From: Streptomyces sp. NRRL F-6131
GTDB lineage: Bacteria; Actinomycetota; Actinomycetes; Streptomycetales; Streptomycetaceae
DNA: 64,000 bases
Assembly: GCA_000719695.1 (NCBI GenBank)
Contig: JOHN01000037.1
Span: forward strand, 67,697 to 131,696
Reading direction: 5' to 3'
The first letter of the stretch is position 1; every line of letters starts with the position of its first letter. Of this stretch, positions 17,384 to 26,664 are shown one piece after another. The position numbers and the translations under genes are program-made. Below the pieces are notes generated by a model. That model saw nothing but the letters and a program-made list of their open reading frames with translations, searched no databases and was not told the DNA's origin.

Positions 17384-17857
17384 ATGCTGTCGGAGGCGAT
17401 GACTGCGCTGGCTGCGGCGGGAGGCACCGCGGTGGTGCAGGCCGCAGGCACAGACGCATGGACAGGGGTGCGCCAGCAGGTGGCCCGTTGGTTCGGCCGG
17501 GGAAATCCGCAGCGCGAGCACGCCGAGCTGGAGCGCCTCGACCAGACCGCGGGCGAGCTGGAGACGGCGCGGCCGGCCGAGCTGGAGCGGGTGCGTATCC
17601 GTCAAGCGGCGGCCTGGCAGGGCCGGATCGAGGCCCTGCTGGAAAGTCTGGAGGACATCGAGCGGGCCCGGGTCGTCGATGAGCTGCGGACCCTGCTGGC
17701 TCAGCAGACCTCCCACCGCAGCGTGTCGGCCGACCAGAGCGGTCTGGCGGTGGGCGGGAACGTGGACGTCCGGGCCGACCACGGGTCCGCTGCCGCCGTG
17801 ACCATGGGCAGTGTGACACTGGGAAACCCTTCCCAGCCGGGTCCGCACCAGGACTGA
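17384..17857 (+). CDS. Small helical partner of the NB-ARC/TPR protein
   Basis: This is a 157-residue protein; GGGGGA lies 3-8 bases before the ATG. The N-terminus has a small hydrophobic segment, MTALAAAGGTAVVQAAG, followed by GVRQQVARWFGRGNPQREHAELERLDQTAGELE, a helical body and a Ser/Gly-rich tail (SADQSGLAVGGNVDV). Short proteins of this type directly precede NB-ARC/TPR genes in many streptomycetes. The coding region overlaps the next by four bases. The role is unknown; it is probably a partner of the STAND ATPase. Confidence 0.75.
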   Translation: MLSEAMTALAAAGGTAVVQAAGTDAWTGVRQQVARWFGRGNPQREHAELERLDQTAGELETARPAELERVRIRQAAAWQGRIEALLESLEDIERARVVDELRTLLAQQTSHRSVSADQSGLAVGGNVDVRADHGSAAAVTMGSVTLGNPSQPGPHQD

Positions 17858-20427
17858 GCGCACCCGGCACCGCCCCGGCCGGGCCGACGCACAACTTCGG
17901 CAGCGTCTTCGCAGACCACGGCAGTATCGCCGTCGGCTACGCAGGGCAAGTCCACCACCATGCTGCGCCCCGCACGCCGACCGCCTGGCCGCACCAGGTC
18001 GGCGTGATCCCGCCCCGCGCCCTGTCGTTCCAACACCGGCCCGAGGTCGACCAGCTGCGGGCGGCGGTCCACAACGGAGGTACTGCGGTGCTCGGCCAGG
18101 TGCTGACCGGAACCGGCGGGGTGGGCAAGACCCAGTTGGCTGCCGACTACGCCCGCAGCGCCTGGGACAGCGGCGGGGTCGACGTACTGGTGTGGATCAG
18201 CGCGAGCAGCCGCGCGGCCATCATGGCCGGCTACGCGCAGGCCGGTACAGAGATCCTTGCCGCCGACCCCAGCGCCCCTGAGCAGTCCGCGCGGGCCTTC
18301 CTGGCCTGGCTGGAACCGAAGGCCGGCCAGAAGCCGTGCCGGTGGCTGGTCGTACTGGACGATGTAGTGGATCCGGCCGACATACGTGGCTGGTGGCCGC
18401 CCGCCAGCCCGCGCGGACGTGTCCTGGTCACCACGCGCCGCCGCGACGCCGCTCTGAGCGGCGCCGGCCGACGCCTGGTGAGCGTCGGCCTGTTCACCCC
18501 CCAGGACGCCGCCGCCTACATCTCGGCCGTACTCGCCGCACACGACCGCCACGAGCCCACCGATCAGCTCAGCGGCCTCGCCTCCGACCTGGGGCACCTG
18601 CCCTTGGCCCTGGCTCAGGCCGCTGCGTACATCATCGACACCGGTGTTACCTGTGCACGCTACCGCCGCCTGTTGGCCGACCGGCTCGGGAAGCTGGCCG
18701 ACCTGCTCCCCGAACCCGCCGCGCTGCCCGACGACCAAGCCGCCACGGTGGCGGCCACCTGGTCCCTGTCGATCGAACACGCCGACCGGCTCCGTCCCGC
18801 CGGCCTTGCCCGCCCCATGCTCCAACTCGCCGCGATGCTCGACCCCAACGGCATCCCCGCCGATGTCCTGACCGGCAGAGCCGCCCTCACCCACCTCTCC
18901 CGTTACCGCGCTTCTGGCCTCCGGCAACCGGTCCCCGCGACGACCGATGATGCTGCGGGCGCACTGCACGCCCTGCACCGGCTCAGCCTGGTCACCTACT
19001 CGCCGGATCAGCCTGTCCGGGTCCACGGGCTGGTGCAGCGCAGTGTGCGTGAGCAGCTGGCGCCGCGGCGGCTGGCCCGGACGACCCTGGCGGCGGCCGA
19101 CGCCCTGCTCGAAGCCTGGCCGGAGACGGAAGCCGACTTCGCCACCGGCGAGCGGTTCCGCGCCAACGCGCAGACGCTGCGCTCGTACGGCGAGGACCTG
19201 CTGTGGTCGGACCACGATGTCCACGGGGTCCTGCTCCGGCTCGGCCAGAGCCTCGGCCACGCGGGGTTCCTCAATGCGATGATGGACCACTACCGGGAGC
19301 TCGCGGCCACCTCCGCCCAGAAGTACGGCCCCGGTCACCCCCGCACTCTTCGGTGTCGCAGCAATTCCCTCCGCCTGATGGCCATTGTCAGGGACCCTGC
19401 GGAGGCCGTGGCGGCGTACACGGAGCTGGCCGCGGACTGCGCGCGTCTGGTCGGACCGGACGACTTCGCCACCCTCGATGCGCGCGGTGCCCTCGCTGAC
19501 GCCCGAGCCGAAGGCGGTGATCTGTCCGGTGCACTTGCCGCGTACGAGGAACTGCTCGCCGACGAGCGCCGCGTCCATGGTCCGTTCCACCGCGACACCC
19601 TCAACGCCCGCGGCAAGATTGCCTCGCTGCACCACGCGATGGGCGCCGCGCCGCAGGCCTCCGCCCTGTACGAGCAACTGCTCGCAGACTGCCGGACGCA
19701 CCTGGGACCCTTCGCGGACATGACCGTGGAGATCCGCGGAGAGCTCGCGGGCCTGAAGGGGCGGGCGGGCGATCCGGCCGGGGCCCGCGCGCTGTACGAG
19801 GAACTGCTCGCCGACCACTTGGCGGCGTTCGGCCGCGACGACCGCCGCACCCTGCCGGTGCGGCATGAGCTGGCCCTCTGGCGTGCCGCTGCCGGGGATC
19901 CGGCCGGTGCCGCCGCAGACCTGGAGGACCTGATCGCTGATGAGGTGCGCGTCCTGGGCGCCCACCATGTCGAGATCGCCGACGCCCGCTTCGCACTGGG
20001 GCTGCTGCGCAACCAGGCGGGCGACACCACGGCGGCACCGGCCGGCATGGACGAGTCCGCCGGCGCGATGGAGGAGTTGTTCGGGCCCGACCACCCTCTC
20101 GTCATCGACACCCGCTCCATGCGCCTGGGATGGCAGCACGCACTGCTGGAGAGCGATCCGGCCGCCGCTGTCGAGGTGATGAAGGAGCAGACCGTCGCTC
20201 TGCGCGCCCGACTGGGCCCAGAACACCCTCGGGTGTGTCGTGCCAGTGGTTTTGAAGCAGCTGATTTCTGGATCATGCTCTTGACCTGGTGTTCTGCAAA
20301 AACTGGAACAAGGTGTCTCAGCGGCCATGAGCTGTGGATTTCCTCATTTTGGCATGGATCCATGGCTGCTGACCTGGTGGTTCGCAGGAACTGGGACGAG
20401 CCTCAGAAGCGATGGTGCGATCTATAG
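17854..20427 (+). CDS. NB-ARC/TPR STAND ATPase, C-terminus replaced
   Basis: Family-like sequence (THNFGSVFADHGSIAVGYAGQVHHH) lies upstream of the first GTG at 18004. The most economical start is therefore a CTG in a CTGA overlap with the preceding stop at 17854, giving 857 residues. Order: short N-terminal tag, NB-ARC ATPase (Walker A GTGGVGKTQLAADYA near residue 88, Walker B RWLVVLDDV, then LPLALAQAAAYI), and about seven 42-residue TPRs (AYEELLADERRVHGPFHRDTLNARG). STAND ATPases sense invasion or stress and switch on effectors. After RLGPEHPR (about 20232) the sequence becomes AT-richer, and the last 65 residues (FWIMLLTWCSAKTGTR and onward) are unlike the family, so the gene end was probably replaced by insertion debris. 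Confidence 0.8.
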   Translation: MSAPGTAPAGPTHNFGSVFADHGSIAVGYAGQVHHHAAPRTPTAWPHQVGVIPPRALSFQHRPEVDQLRAAVHNGGTAVLGQVLTGTGGVGKTQLAADYARSAWDSGGVDVLVWISASSRAAIMAGYAQAGTEILAADPSAPEQSARAFLAWLEPKAGQKPCRWLVVLDDVVDPADIRGWWPPASPRGRVLVTTRRRDAALSGAGRRLVSVGLFTPQDAAAYISAVLAAHDRHEPTDQLSGLASDLGHLPLALAQAAAYIIDTGVTCARYRRLLADRLGKLADLLPEPAALPDDQAATVAATWSLSIEHADRLRPAGLARPMLQLAAMLDPNGIPADVLTGRAALTHLSRYRASGLRQPVPATTDDAAGALHALHRLSLVTYSPDQPVRVHGLVQRSVREQLAPRRLARTTLAAADALLEAWPETEADFATGERFRANAQTLRSYGEDLLWSDHDVHGVLLRLGQSLGHAGFLNAMMDHYRELAATSAQKYGPGHPRTLRCRSNSLRLMAIVRDPAEAVAAYTELAADCARLVGPDDFATLDARGALADARAEGGDLSGALAAYEELLADERRVHGPFHRDTLNARGKIASLHHAMGAAPQASALYEQLLADCRTHLGPFADMTVEIRGELAGLKGRAGDPAGARALYEELLADHLAAFGRDDRRTLPVRHELALWRAAAGDPAGAAADLEDLIADEVRVLGAHHVEIADARFALGLLRNQAGDTTAAPAGMDESAGAMEELFGPDHPLVIDTRSMRLGWQHALLESDPAAAVEVMKEQTVALRARLGPEHPRVCRASGFEAADFWIMLLTWCSAKTGTRCLSGHELWISSFWHGSMAADLVVRRNWDEPQKRWCDL

Positions 20428-20883
20428 GGCAACATGAGGTGGCCGGTGGATCGCGCCAGGCCTGTTGTTGATCAAGGGGCCGGTGCGGGTGGGCCGCTGT
20501 TTGCTTGGTCCGCGGCTTGATCGGGTGCGCTGCTGGGTCAGATGTTTGACCCGCCCGCCGGGCACTGGAACACCAGCGGCCATGGATCGGCCGCCGGAAC
20601 GCCAATGCCTTCCGCCATTCCCACTCCCGTTGCCCCGACGCTGGCGCGGATACGATCCCGCCGCGTCGGACCGCCGTCCTGGCGGTTGTCCATATCAATC
20701 CGGATATGTACGTGCATACCGCGAGTCGGCACTGCTCCTGCACTGCGAGCCCACGGCCGTGCCGAAGCCTCCGCCGGCCCCGTCCGCAGGCCCGGCAGGT
20801 TTGGACGCGAGCCAGCCGGATGGGCTCCCGCACGGCAGGGCGCACCGAGGCCCCACGCTGGCAGGGGCCGTCCGGGGCCCGTG
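20428..20883. other. Non-coding interval
   Basis: No gene is recognised. The first part (to about 20450) continues the AT-rich debris that replaced the end of the NB-ARC/TPR gene. The remainder has open frames on both strands without ribosome binding sites or family signatures. Confidence 0.4.
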
Positions 20884-21888
20884 CTATCCGACTTCGGTTG
20901 TGGCGTCGGACTCCGTCTGCTGCTTGAGGAGTAGAACTTCACCGCAGAGGATGTAGACGTTCAGGGCGCACATGTTGGCCGCCCGGAGCGCGACGTCGGC
21001 GTGCACACCCTTGCTGGTCAGTTTGTCGAACGCGGCGAATCTGACGTGTAGCCCGTCGGCCATGGCGATCGTCGCCTCGGAGACGTTCTTGCTCTCGTTC
21101 GCGATCTTGATGAACTCGAACAGGCGGCTTCGGTAGGAGGCCTGGTCGAGCTTGAAGCCTGCGGCGGAGGGCTCTGTCTGGGCCGGGAGGACTTGGCCGA
21201 CCACTGCCTCCAGGATTCGGCGGCAGGTGGTGAGGGCCTGCGACAGCTCCTCGCCCGCCGGGCGGGCAGGGTCCTGGGTGGCTGCTTCGTTCAGGCGGCG
21301 GTAGACCGTGTTGAACCGTTCGACGAGGTCCGGCGCGTGCGTGCTGAGAAGACGGTCCACCACGGCCTTGTAGCTGCCGAAGATCGAGTCGTTGATCGAG
21401 CTGTAGCCGAAGCGGCGCTCCCACTCGCACAGGTAGACGAATGTCCGATGCCGCGCCAGCTCCTGGACATTCCTGAGCATCGCTACGCTCTTGACGACCC
21501 TCGCTGGTGGGCTGTCAGAGGCCAGTTCCGGCTCGAACAGCCCGAGCAGATACTCGATCTCGCTGAGGGAGTGCCCCGCGAAATGGGACTTGGGGTCTTT
21601 CCTGTCCACCACGCGGTCTCCGAGATACTCGCGCAGTGCGGCTTCCGCGGGACCGTCCGCGGACTCCCACAGGGCGGGGTCGGCCATCAGACGCCGCGTC
21701 GCTTCGCCGTTCGCTTGTGGGTCACCGCCCGAAGGGCGCAGCTCCAACCCCAGCCGCACCGCGACTTGGGAGTCGCCGGCCAGACTGGCGATGCGTACAG
21801 CCCGACGGACGGAGACAGTGAGTGGGCGGTCGTCGAACTCGTCCAGCGCGGTCCGCACCAACGCCAGGATCTGGTCAGCCGAGGTCAT
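20884..21888 (-). CDS. Possible AbiTii-type abortive infection protein
   Basis: This is a 334-residue protein. The start at MTSADQ was chosen because the 67 upstream codons are low-quality sequence. The N-terminal 60 residues (ILALVRTALDEFDDRPLTVSVRRAVRIASLAGDSQVAVRLGLEL) match the pattern of the AbiTii domain: a helix, a kALxlAxxLgD stretch, then a W/GLEL segment. The remainder is helical (SEIEYLLGLFEPEL, YLCEWERRFGYSS, RLFEFIKIANESKNVSEATIAMADG) without catalytic motifs. AbiTii proteins are predicted abortive-infection factors. Its position between a STAND ATPase and a Tn7-like set fits a defence island. The domain call is by eye only. Confidence 0.5.
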   Translation of the reverse strand: MTSADQILALVRTALDEFDDRPLTVSVRRAVRIASLAGDSQVAVRLGLELRPSGGDPQANGEATRRLMADPALWESADGPAEAALREYLGDRVVDRKDPKSHFAGHSLSEIEYLLGLFEPELASDSPPARVVKSVAMLRNVQELARHRTFVYLCEWERRFGYSSINDSIFGSYKAVVDRLLSTHAPDLVERFNTVYRRLNEAATQDPARPAGEELSQALTTCRRILEAVVGQVLPAQTEPSAAGFKLDQASYRSRLFEFIKIANESKNVSEATIAMADGLHVRFAAFDKLTSKGVHADVALRAANMCALNVYILCGEVLLLKQQTESDATTEVG

Positions 21889-22225
21889 CCACTGAATGTA
21901 GCCGTCCGGGCCGACACCCCGACCTGCATTTTTCGATGGTCGGACCGCTTGCGGCTCCGTCCATCTGTATGGCTTCGCGTCTTGGCTGTTGAACGGGCGG
22001 CCCTGACGACGAGGTGGAGCCGCAGACAAGCGGTGCGGAGCGGTTCCGCACGCTGCTCCCAATGGGACGGTGTCTGCGGACGAGGTCACAGAAGTGCCGA
22101 CCTCGCGCTCCTTCCGGCGTTCATCTTTGGGGCATCTGGGGACCTCCGGGCCGTGTGGACGGCCATGGTGTCAGTCGTCCCCGCCCACTCGTAGCCAGCG
22201 TGCCCGCAGGATGGGCCAGGCGGGG
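21889..22225. other. Intergenic interval
   Basis: This region separates the AbiTii-like gene from the 3' end of the helicase; both are transcribed leftwards. I see no further gene, clear promoter or repeat. It is a candidate place for the left boundary of the Tn7-like block, but no terminal repeat was found. Confidence 0.4.
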
Positions 22226-25200
22226 TCAGGGGCTGCAGTAGACGGTGAAGTCGCCGGCGGTGACGTGGCGGACGTACTGCTCTGCTCCGGCGAGCACGAG
22301 CAGCTGGTCGTGTGTGGCTCGGCCGGCCTGGAGACCGGGTTGGACGATGACGGTGTGGAAGCGCGGGCGCAGGGTGCGGGCGATGTCGCGGATGGCGATG
22401 AGTTCCCTCGGGCTGCCGAGCTCGTACGGGGAGATGCCGTTGGTGCGCTCCATGTACCGCTGGGCGCGGTCGCGTAGGTGGTCCAGCAAGGGGAGGACAT
22501 CGCCACGACGCCACTTGGCGCTGCGCACGGCCTGGCCGCAGACCTCGTACAAGTCGTCGATACGCAGACCGGCGGTGGCCTTGGTGTACTTGCAGTGCAC
22601 CAGTGTGACGTCGAGGTAGCGGCCGTCAGTCACCCGCAGCCCGACGAGGTCGGCTGCCTCGCCGGAGCCGTCGTCGTCGATGAGGACGTCGAAGGCGGTC
22701 GATGCGCGCAGATACGCGGACATGTGGAACTGGATAGAGTCCGGGCGCCGCTCGGGCCGCTGGGACTCCTTGGTGAAGTCCACACCCTGCCAGTCGAGCG
22801 GCACGAACTTGTCCGTGTCGAAGGGGAGTCGGGCGTAGCCGGGGTTGATCAGGCGGCCCTCGTCGTCGATGAGGCGGTCGCCCTCCAGGAACAGCTCGGG
22901 CCGGTTGGCGTTGAGCCACGCCTGCAGTGGCACCTCCCTGGCGCCGCGGGAGCTGCTCTGTACCTGCGCGTCGATGTCCAGCGGCCGGTAGACAAGCCGC
23001 TTGTTCTCGTAGTCGCACTGGTAGGGGATCCGCCATGAGCCGGTCACGAGGGAGAAGCGGAACGGCCCGGTGGAGGAGTGGTCGTCGACCTCGAAGTCGA
23101 CGTCCACCAGCGGGTAGGAACGGCCCTCGTGGTGGACGTTGAGTCGCCTGCCGGCGCCGGTGTAGACCTGCCAGGGCCACTGGACGCCGAGCAGGACGTA
23201 CTCCGGCCGCTCGACGATGTCCTCGGGGATGATGAACCCGTCGACGATCCGCTCGAGGTTGATGGTGCTGTCCAGGAGCTTGCTGCCCTGGTGGTCGCAC
23301 CAGTCCGTCCAGGCCTTGAGGTTCGGGGCGGTTGTTGGGGTCCAGAACCGACCCGCGTATGCGGCGCTGATGGAGACGCTGTCGCCGTTCTCGAACCCGG
23401 ACGCGGCGATGTGGGTCTGGCTCTTGTGTTCCTGGGAAGTGTCGAAGCCCTGGGAGACGTCGCTGCCGACGTGCAGGGAGAACCTGGTGAAGTGGTTGCT
23501 GACGTCCTTGAGCCCGACGTTGCTGGGGATGAGCCGGTCGATCTTGGCCAGCACCCGGTAGGTCTGGGTTCCGTTGATCAGTTCGCAGTCCGGGCCCAGC
23601 ACCGCCTCGGCGAGCTCCTTGTAGGTGCCGGACTTCTCCGAGCCGTGGATGTACAGCAGCTGCCGTGTGACGTCGAAGTATAGGACGTAGAGCTCGTAGA
23701 TGACTTGCTCGAGGGTCTGCGGTGCTCCCCAGCGGACGGTACTGCGGTGTTCGACGACGAACCAGACGACCGGGTTGTCCTGGCCGCCGGTGGCGAGCGT
23801 GTTGTCGAGAACCTGGGCGTTTCCGCGGAACATGCCGAGGGCCGCCTCGGGTGTCCACTGCGGGCTGGGCGCGCGGTAGGCGACGGCGCTCATCTTCGGT
23901 TCCAGGACGCTGACCGTGACGTCTTCCGGAGCGTCGGTGAACGTGGCGTCGAAGGCGCCGATCTCCTCGGCGTTCGAGGTGGCGCTGTCGGTCAGGTCCT
24001 GCAGTAGCAGGTTCCAGTCGGCGTCCTCCCGCAGCAGCTGGCGCAGCGGCGAGGTGGCGTCGGGCTCGTGCGCGACGAACAAGGTGGCCTCGCCCAGGCC
24101 TTCCCGGGCCCGGGCGAACCGGCCGATGAACTGCAGCATCGGGCTCAGGCTGCGGCGGGCAGCGTGCATGGCGGCGATCTTCAGCGCCGGCTCGTCGAAG
24201 CCTTCTCCGAGCATGTCGACACAGACGATGATGCGGCAGCTGCGGTTCTTCAACGCCTGCATGGCCGCGGCGCGGCGTCGGGTTCCCACGTTCTGGTGCA
24301 CGACCGTCGGCGCGAACTCCGGGGCCAGCGCCCGGTAGATCTCGCCGATCTCCTCCGCCTTCGCGATGCTCTCGGCCCGGACCATCATCAGGTGGTCGAA
24401 CCCGGCAGCCCGATCACTGCGCAGTTGGCCCACCGCGGCTTCCGCCAGCTCCCGGTCGGTGTCGCGCTGCCCCAGGACGGCGCGGTAGTTGATCCGCCCG
24501 AAGATGCCGTCCCTCTGCGCCTCCCTGAGAGGGAAACGGAAGATGATGCGACCGGGAAGGCGGAGGCCGTCCTCCCGGAACGGGGTGGCGGTGAACAGGA
24601 GGACGGGGCGGCCGGCGAACGTGTCGATCACGCGGGTCCAGGTGGCGGCGGGGGCATGGTGGGCCTCGTCCACGATCAGGTGCGAGAACGAGCCCAACAG
24701 CGCTGCCCGCACGGCCGGCGAGCACCTGTTGAGCACATAGGGAGTGGCGACGACGACGTTGCACGCCTGCGCGAACCGGGCCGCCTCGCCGGGGTCCGTG
24801 AACGAGTGCTCCAGCCGACCCACACACGGCCGCAGCGCGTCGGCAGCCACGATCTGCTCGCGTTGCAGGATGCCCAGGGTCTCGAACTTTCCACCGAGCT
24901 GATCCCGCAGTGCGTTGCTGGGCACCAGTACAAGGAGACGCTCCACATCGGCAGCCGCCAGCACGGCCAGCATGGTCTCCGTCTTGCCCGCCCCTGTCGG
25001 CATCACCACGACGCCCGGGTCGGGCAGTCCCGAAGCCCAGTGCGCCATGACGGCGTGCAGGGCGCCGAGCTGCGGGCGGCGCAGACTGCCCGGCTCACCG
25101 TGGGGGCGGTATCCGATGGAACCGTGGAGCGACTGCCTGACCGCATCAGGCCCGGTCTGGGACCGGTCGCCGATCCACGTTACCTCGCCCGACGGCGCGC

Positions 25201-25408
25201 CCGCCGGGACTACGGCCGTCAGCACGCCCACCCCGTCCGGCGTGTCCTCCGTCGCCTCGATGGAGGGCCAGCTGCCGAACAACCCGCGCAGCCGTCTCTC
25301 CCCATCGGCTTCCTCGGCATTCAGATCCCCCGCAGGAACCAGGAGTTGGCGGACGGTGTTCTTCTCCCACTTCGTGGGCTCGGCCCACACCTCGCTGCTC
25401 TTGTACAT
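22226..25408 (-). CDS. SF2 DEAD/DEAH helicase with a nuclease-like C-terminus
   Basis: This is a 1060-residue protein; GGAAAGG lies 8 bases before the ATG. Helicase core: Walker A VVMPTGAGKTETML (133-146), DEAH box HLIVDEAHH (about 243-251), motif III FTATPFRED, and motif VI QFIGRFARAR. The middle (about 500-850) is an unassigned substrate or specificity region. The C-terminal part contains AADLVGLRVTDGRYLDVTLVHCKYTK and then DLYEVCGQAVRSAKW. The D...VTLVHCK pattern resembles the core of a PD-(D/E)XK nuclease fused to defence helicases. It lies 173 bases downstream of the Tn7-like operon on the same strand and may be co-transcribed. Likely a DNA-targeting defence helicase. Confidence 0.85.
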   Translation of the reverse strand: MYKSSEVWAEPTKWEKNTVRQLLVPAGDLNAEEADGERRLRGLFGSWPSIEATEDTPDGVGVLTAVVPAGAPSGEVTWIGDRSQTGPDAVRQSLHGSIGYRPHGEPGSLRRPQLGALHAVMAHWASGLPDPGVVVMPTGAGKTETMLAVLAAADVERLLVLVPSNALRDQLGGKFETLGILQREQIVAADALRPCVGRLEHSFTDPGEAARFAQACNVVVATPYVLNRCSPAVRAALLGSFSHLIVDEAHHAPAATWTRVIDTFAGRPVLLFTATPFREDGLRLPGRIIFRFPLREAQRDGIFGRINYRAVLGQRDTDRELAEAAVGQLRSDRAAGFDHLMMVRAESIAKAEEIGEIYRALAPEFAPTVVHQNVGTRRRAAAMQALKNRSCRIIVCVDMLGEGFDEPALKIAAMHAARRSLSPMLQFIGRFARAREGLGEATLFVAHEPDATSPLRQLLREDADWNLLLQDLTDSATSNAEEIGAFDATFTDAPEDVTVSVLEPKMSAVAYRAPSPQWTPEAALGMFRGNAQVLDNTLATGGQDNPVVWFVVEHRSTVRWGAPQTLEQVIYELYVLYFDVTRQLLYIHGSEKSGTYKELAEAVLGPDCELINGTQTYRVLAKIDRLIPSNVGLKDVSNHFTRFSLHVGSDVSQGFDTSQEHKSQTHIAASGFENGDSVSISAAYAGRFWTPTTAPNLKAWTDWCDHQGSKLLDSTINLERIVDGFIIPEDIVERPEYVLLGVQWPWQVYTGAGRRLNVHHEGRSYPLVDVDFEVDDHSSTGPFRFSLVTGSWRIPYQCDYENKRLVYRPLDIDAQVQSSSRGAREVPLQAWLNANRPELFLEGDRLIDDEGRLINPGYARLPFDTDKFVPLDWQGVDFTKESQRPERRPDSIQFHMSAYLRASTAFDVLIDDDGSGEAADLVGLRVTDGRYLDVTLVHCKYTKATAGLRIDDLYEVCGQAVRSAKWRRGDVLPLLDHLRDRAQRYMERTNGISPYELGSPRELIAIRDIARTLRPRFHTVIVQPGLQAGRATHDQLLVLAGAEQYVRHVTAGDFTVYCSP

Positions 25409-25581
25409 GCATCGCGCCTTTCCGCGTGGCCGTCGATGTGTGACCGCGGGAACCGGGTCGAGTAGCCTGCTGCCAGGACAGACATTCGCCCTGGCAGAGG
25501 TGGTCCGCTGCCGGCCCGGCGCCGTTTGTGAACGCCCGCCCACCGGCTTGCGCCGGCTGTGCCCGTTGGGCGGTATAGGGA

Positions 25582-26664
25582 TCAGTGGGCCGGGTCGTCG
25601 TACCCGGTCAGGATCGAGTCGAGCAGGTCCTTGTCGATCTTCTCGGTTTCTTCCAGGATGCTGCTCTGGGCGGCCTGGCAGATGAGCTGGTCCAGGACGT
25701 GCATGGAGCCGTCGGTGCGCCCGTGGAGGTAGGCGGCGAGGTCTCGCAGGGTTCCGGGCTTGTGCTTGTAGAGGCGGAGGTTCTCCTCGACCTTGCCCAG
25801 CACCTTGTGCCACTGCTCGGGCTCGGCGTCGGTGTAGGGGACGGGCCGTACCCACAGGGTCGGGAAGGCAATGTGGGGCTGCGGCGCGTGCGTGCCCGCG
25901 GCCGGTGCCTGGCTCCTGTGGTCGCCGTACCCGGCCCTGATGATCTCCCGCGCACCGATGCCGCAGAACAGGAACGTGACGCGGGGCAGCCTGTCCTGAA
26001 GACGCAGGAGGTAGTCGAACGCGGTCTGCCGCTCGCTGCTCCTGATGTACTCGACACCGTCGACCACGACCAGCCGGGTGCTGGCACGCTGCATGACCCG
26101 CACGATGGGCTCGGTCATGTCGACCGGCCGATGGTTCATCGTCTCGGGGGAGCGCGAGTGCTCGATTCCGAGGAAGTCCGCGAACGGCAGCGACCAGTGC
26201 AGATCGTCGCTGCGGTCGTGCGGCACGTTGATGTACACCACCGGATGCCGGTCCGGGTCCGGCCCGTACAACTCTTCGACCAGGGCGTGAAATCCGAGGG
26301 CGATCAGCGCCGCCAGCAGTGACTTCCCGCTCAGGCGCGGCCCGTCGACGACGAAGTTCGGCCCGCGCCCGTTGCCGGTGGTCAGGTTCTTCACCAGCAG
26401 TCTGCGGGCCTGCTTCAGGGCTGCGCCCACATCGTCGGTCACCACCGGCAGCAGCCGGCCGTGATAGACCAGCCGTGGGTCCGACAGTCTCACCTTCGTG
26501 CCGAGCGGAGCGCAGTCCTGCAGGTCGGGCGGGCCGTAGGTGCGCCGGGCCTGTGCCCGGAAGCCCTCCTTTGTCGTCAGCGGCCCCGGATCGAACGGGC
26601 CGCCCGGCAGCGGGGATGCCCCGGCCGGCGCGGGTGCGGTGCGTTGCCGTGTGGTGTCGTTCAC
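25582..26664 (-). CDS. tniB: TniB/TnsC-type AAA+ transposition ATPase
   Basis: This is a 360-residue protein whose GTG start overlaps the stop of the transposase gene (GTGA), with AAGGA upstream. It has Walker A VDGPRLSGKSLLAAL (about residue 106), Walker B TRLVVVDGVEYI (about 197), where a Gly follows the Asp, and a sensor-type FLFCGIGARE. The N-terminal RAQARRTYGPPDLQDC and the C-terminal helical lid are as in TniB. TniB/TnsC proteins form ATP-dependent filaments on target DNA and link the target selector (TniQ) to the transposase. All partner genes are present just upstream. Confidence 0.88.
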   Translation of the reverse strand: MNDTTRQRTAPAPAGASPLPGGPFDPGPLTTKEGFRAQARRTYGPPDLQDCAPLGTKVRLSDPRLVYHGRLLPVVTDDVGAALKQARRLLVKNLTTGNGRGPNFVVDGPRLSGKSLLAALIALGFHALVEELYGPDPDRHPVVYINVPHDRSDDLHWSLPFADFLGIEHSRSPETMNHRPVDMTEPIVRVMQRASTRLVVVDGVEYIRSSERQTAFDYLLRLQDRLPRVTFLFCGIGAREIIRAGYGDHRSQAPAAGTHAPQPHIAFPTLWVRPVPYTDAEPEQWHKVLGKVEENLRLYKHKPGTLRDLAAYLHGRTDGSMHVLDQLICQAAQSSILEETEKIDKDLLDSILTGYDDPAH

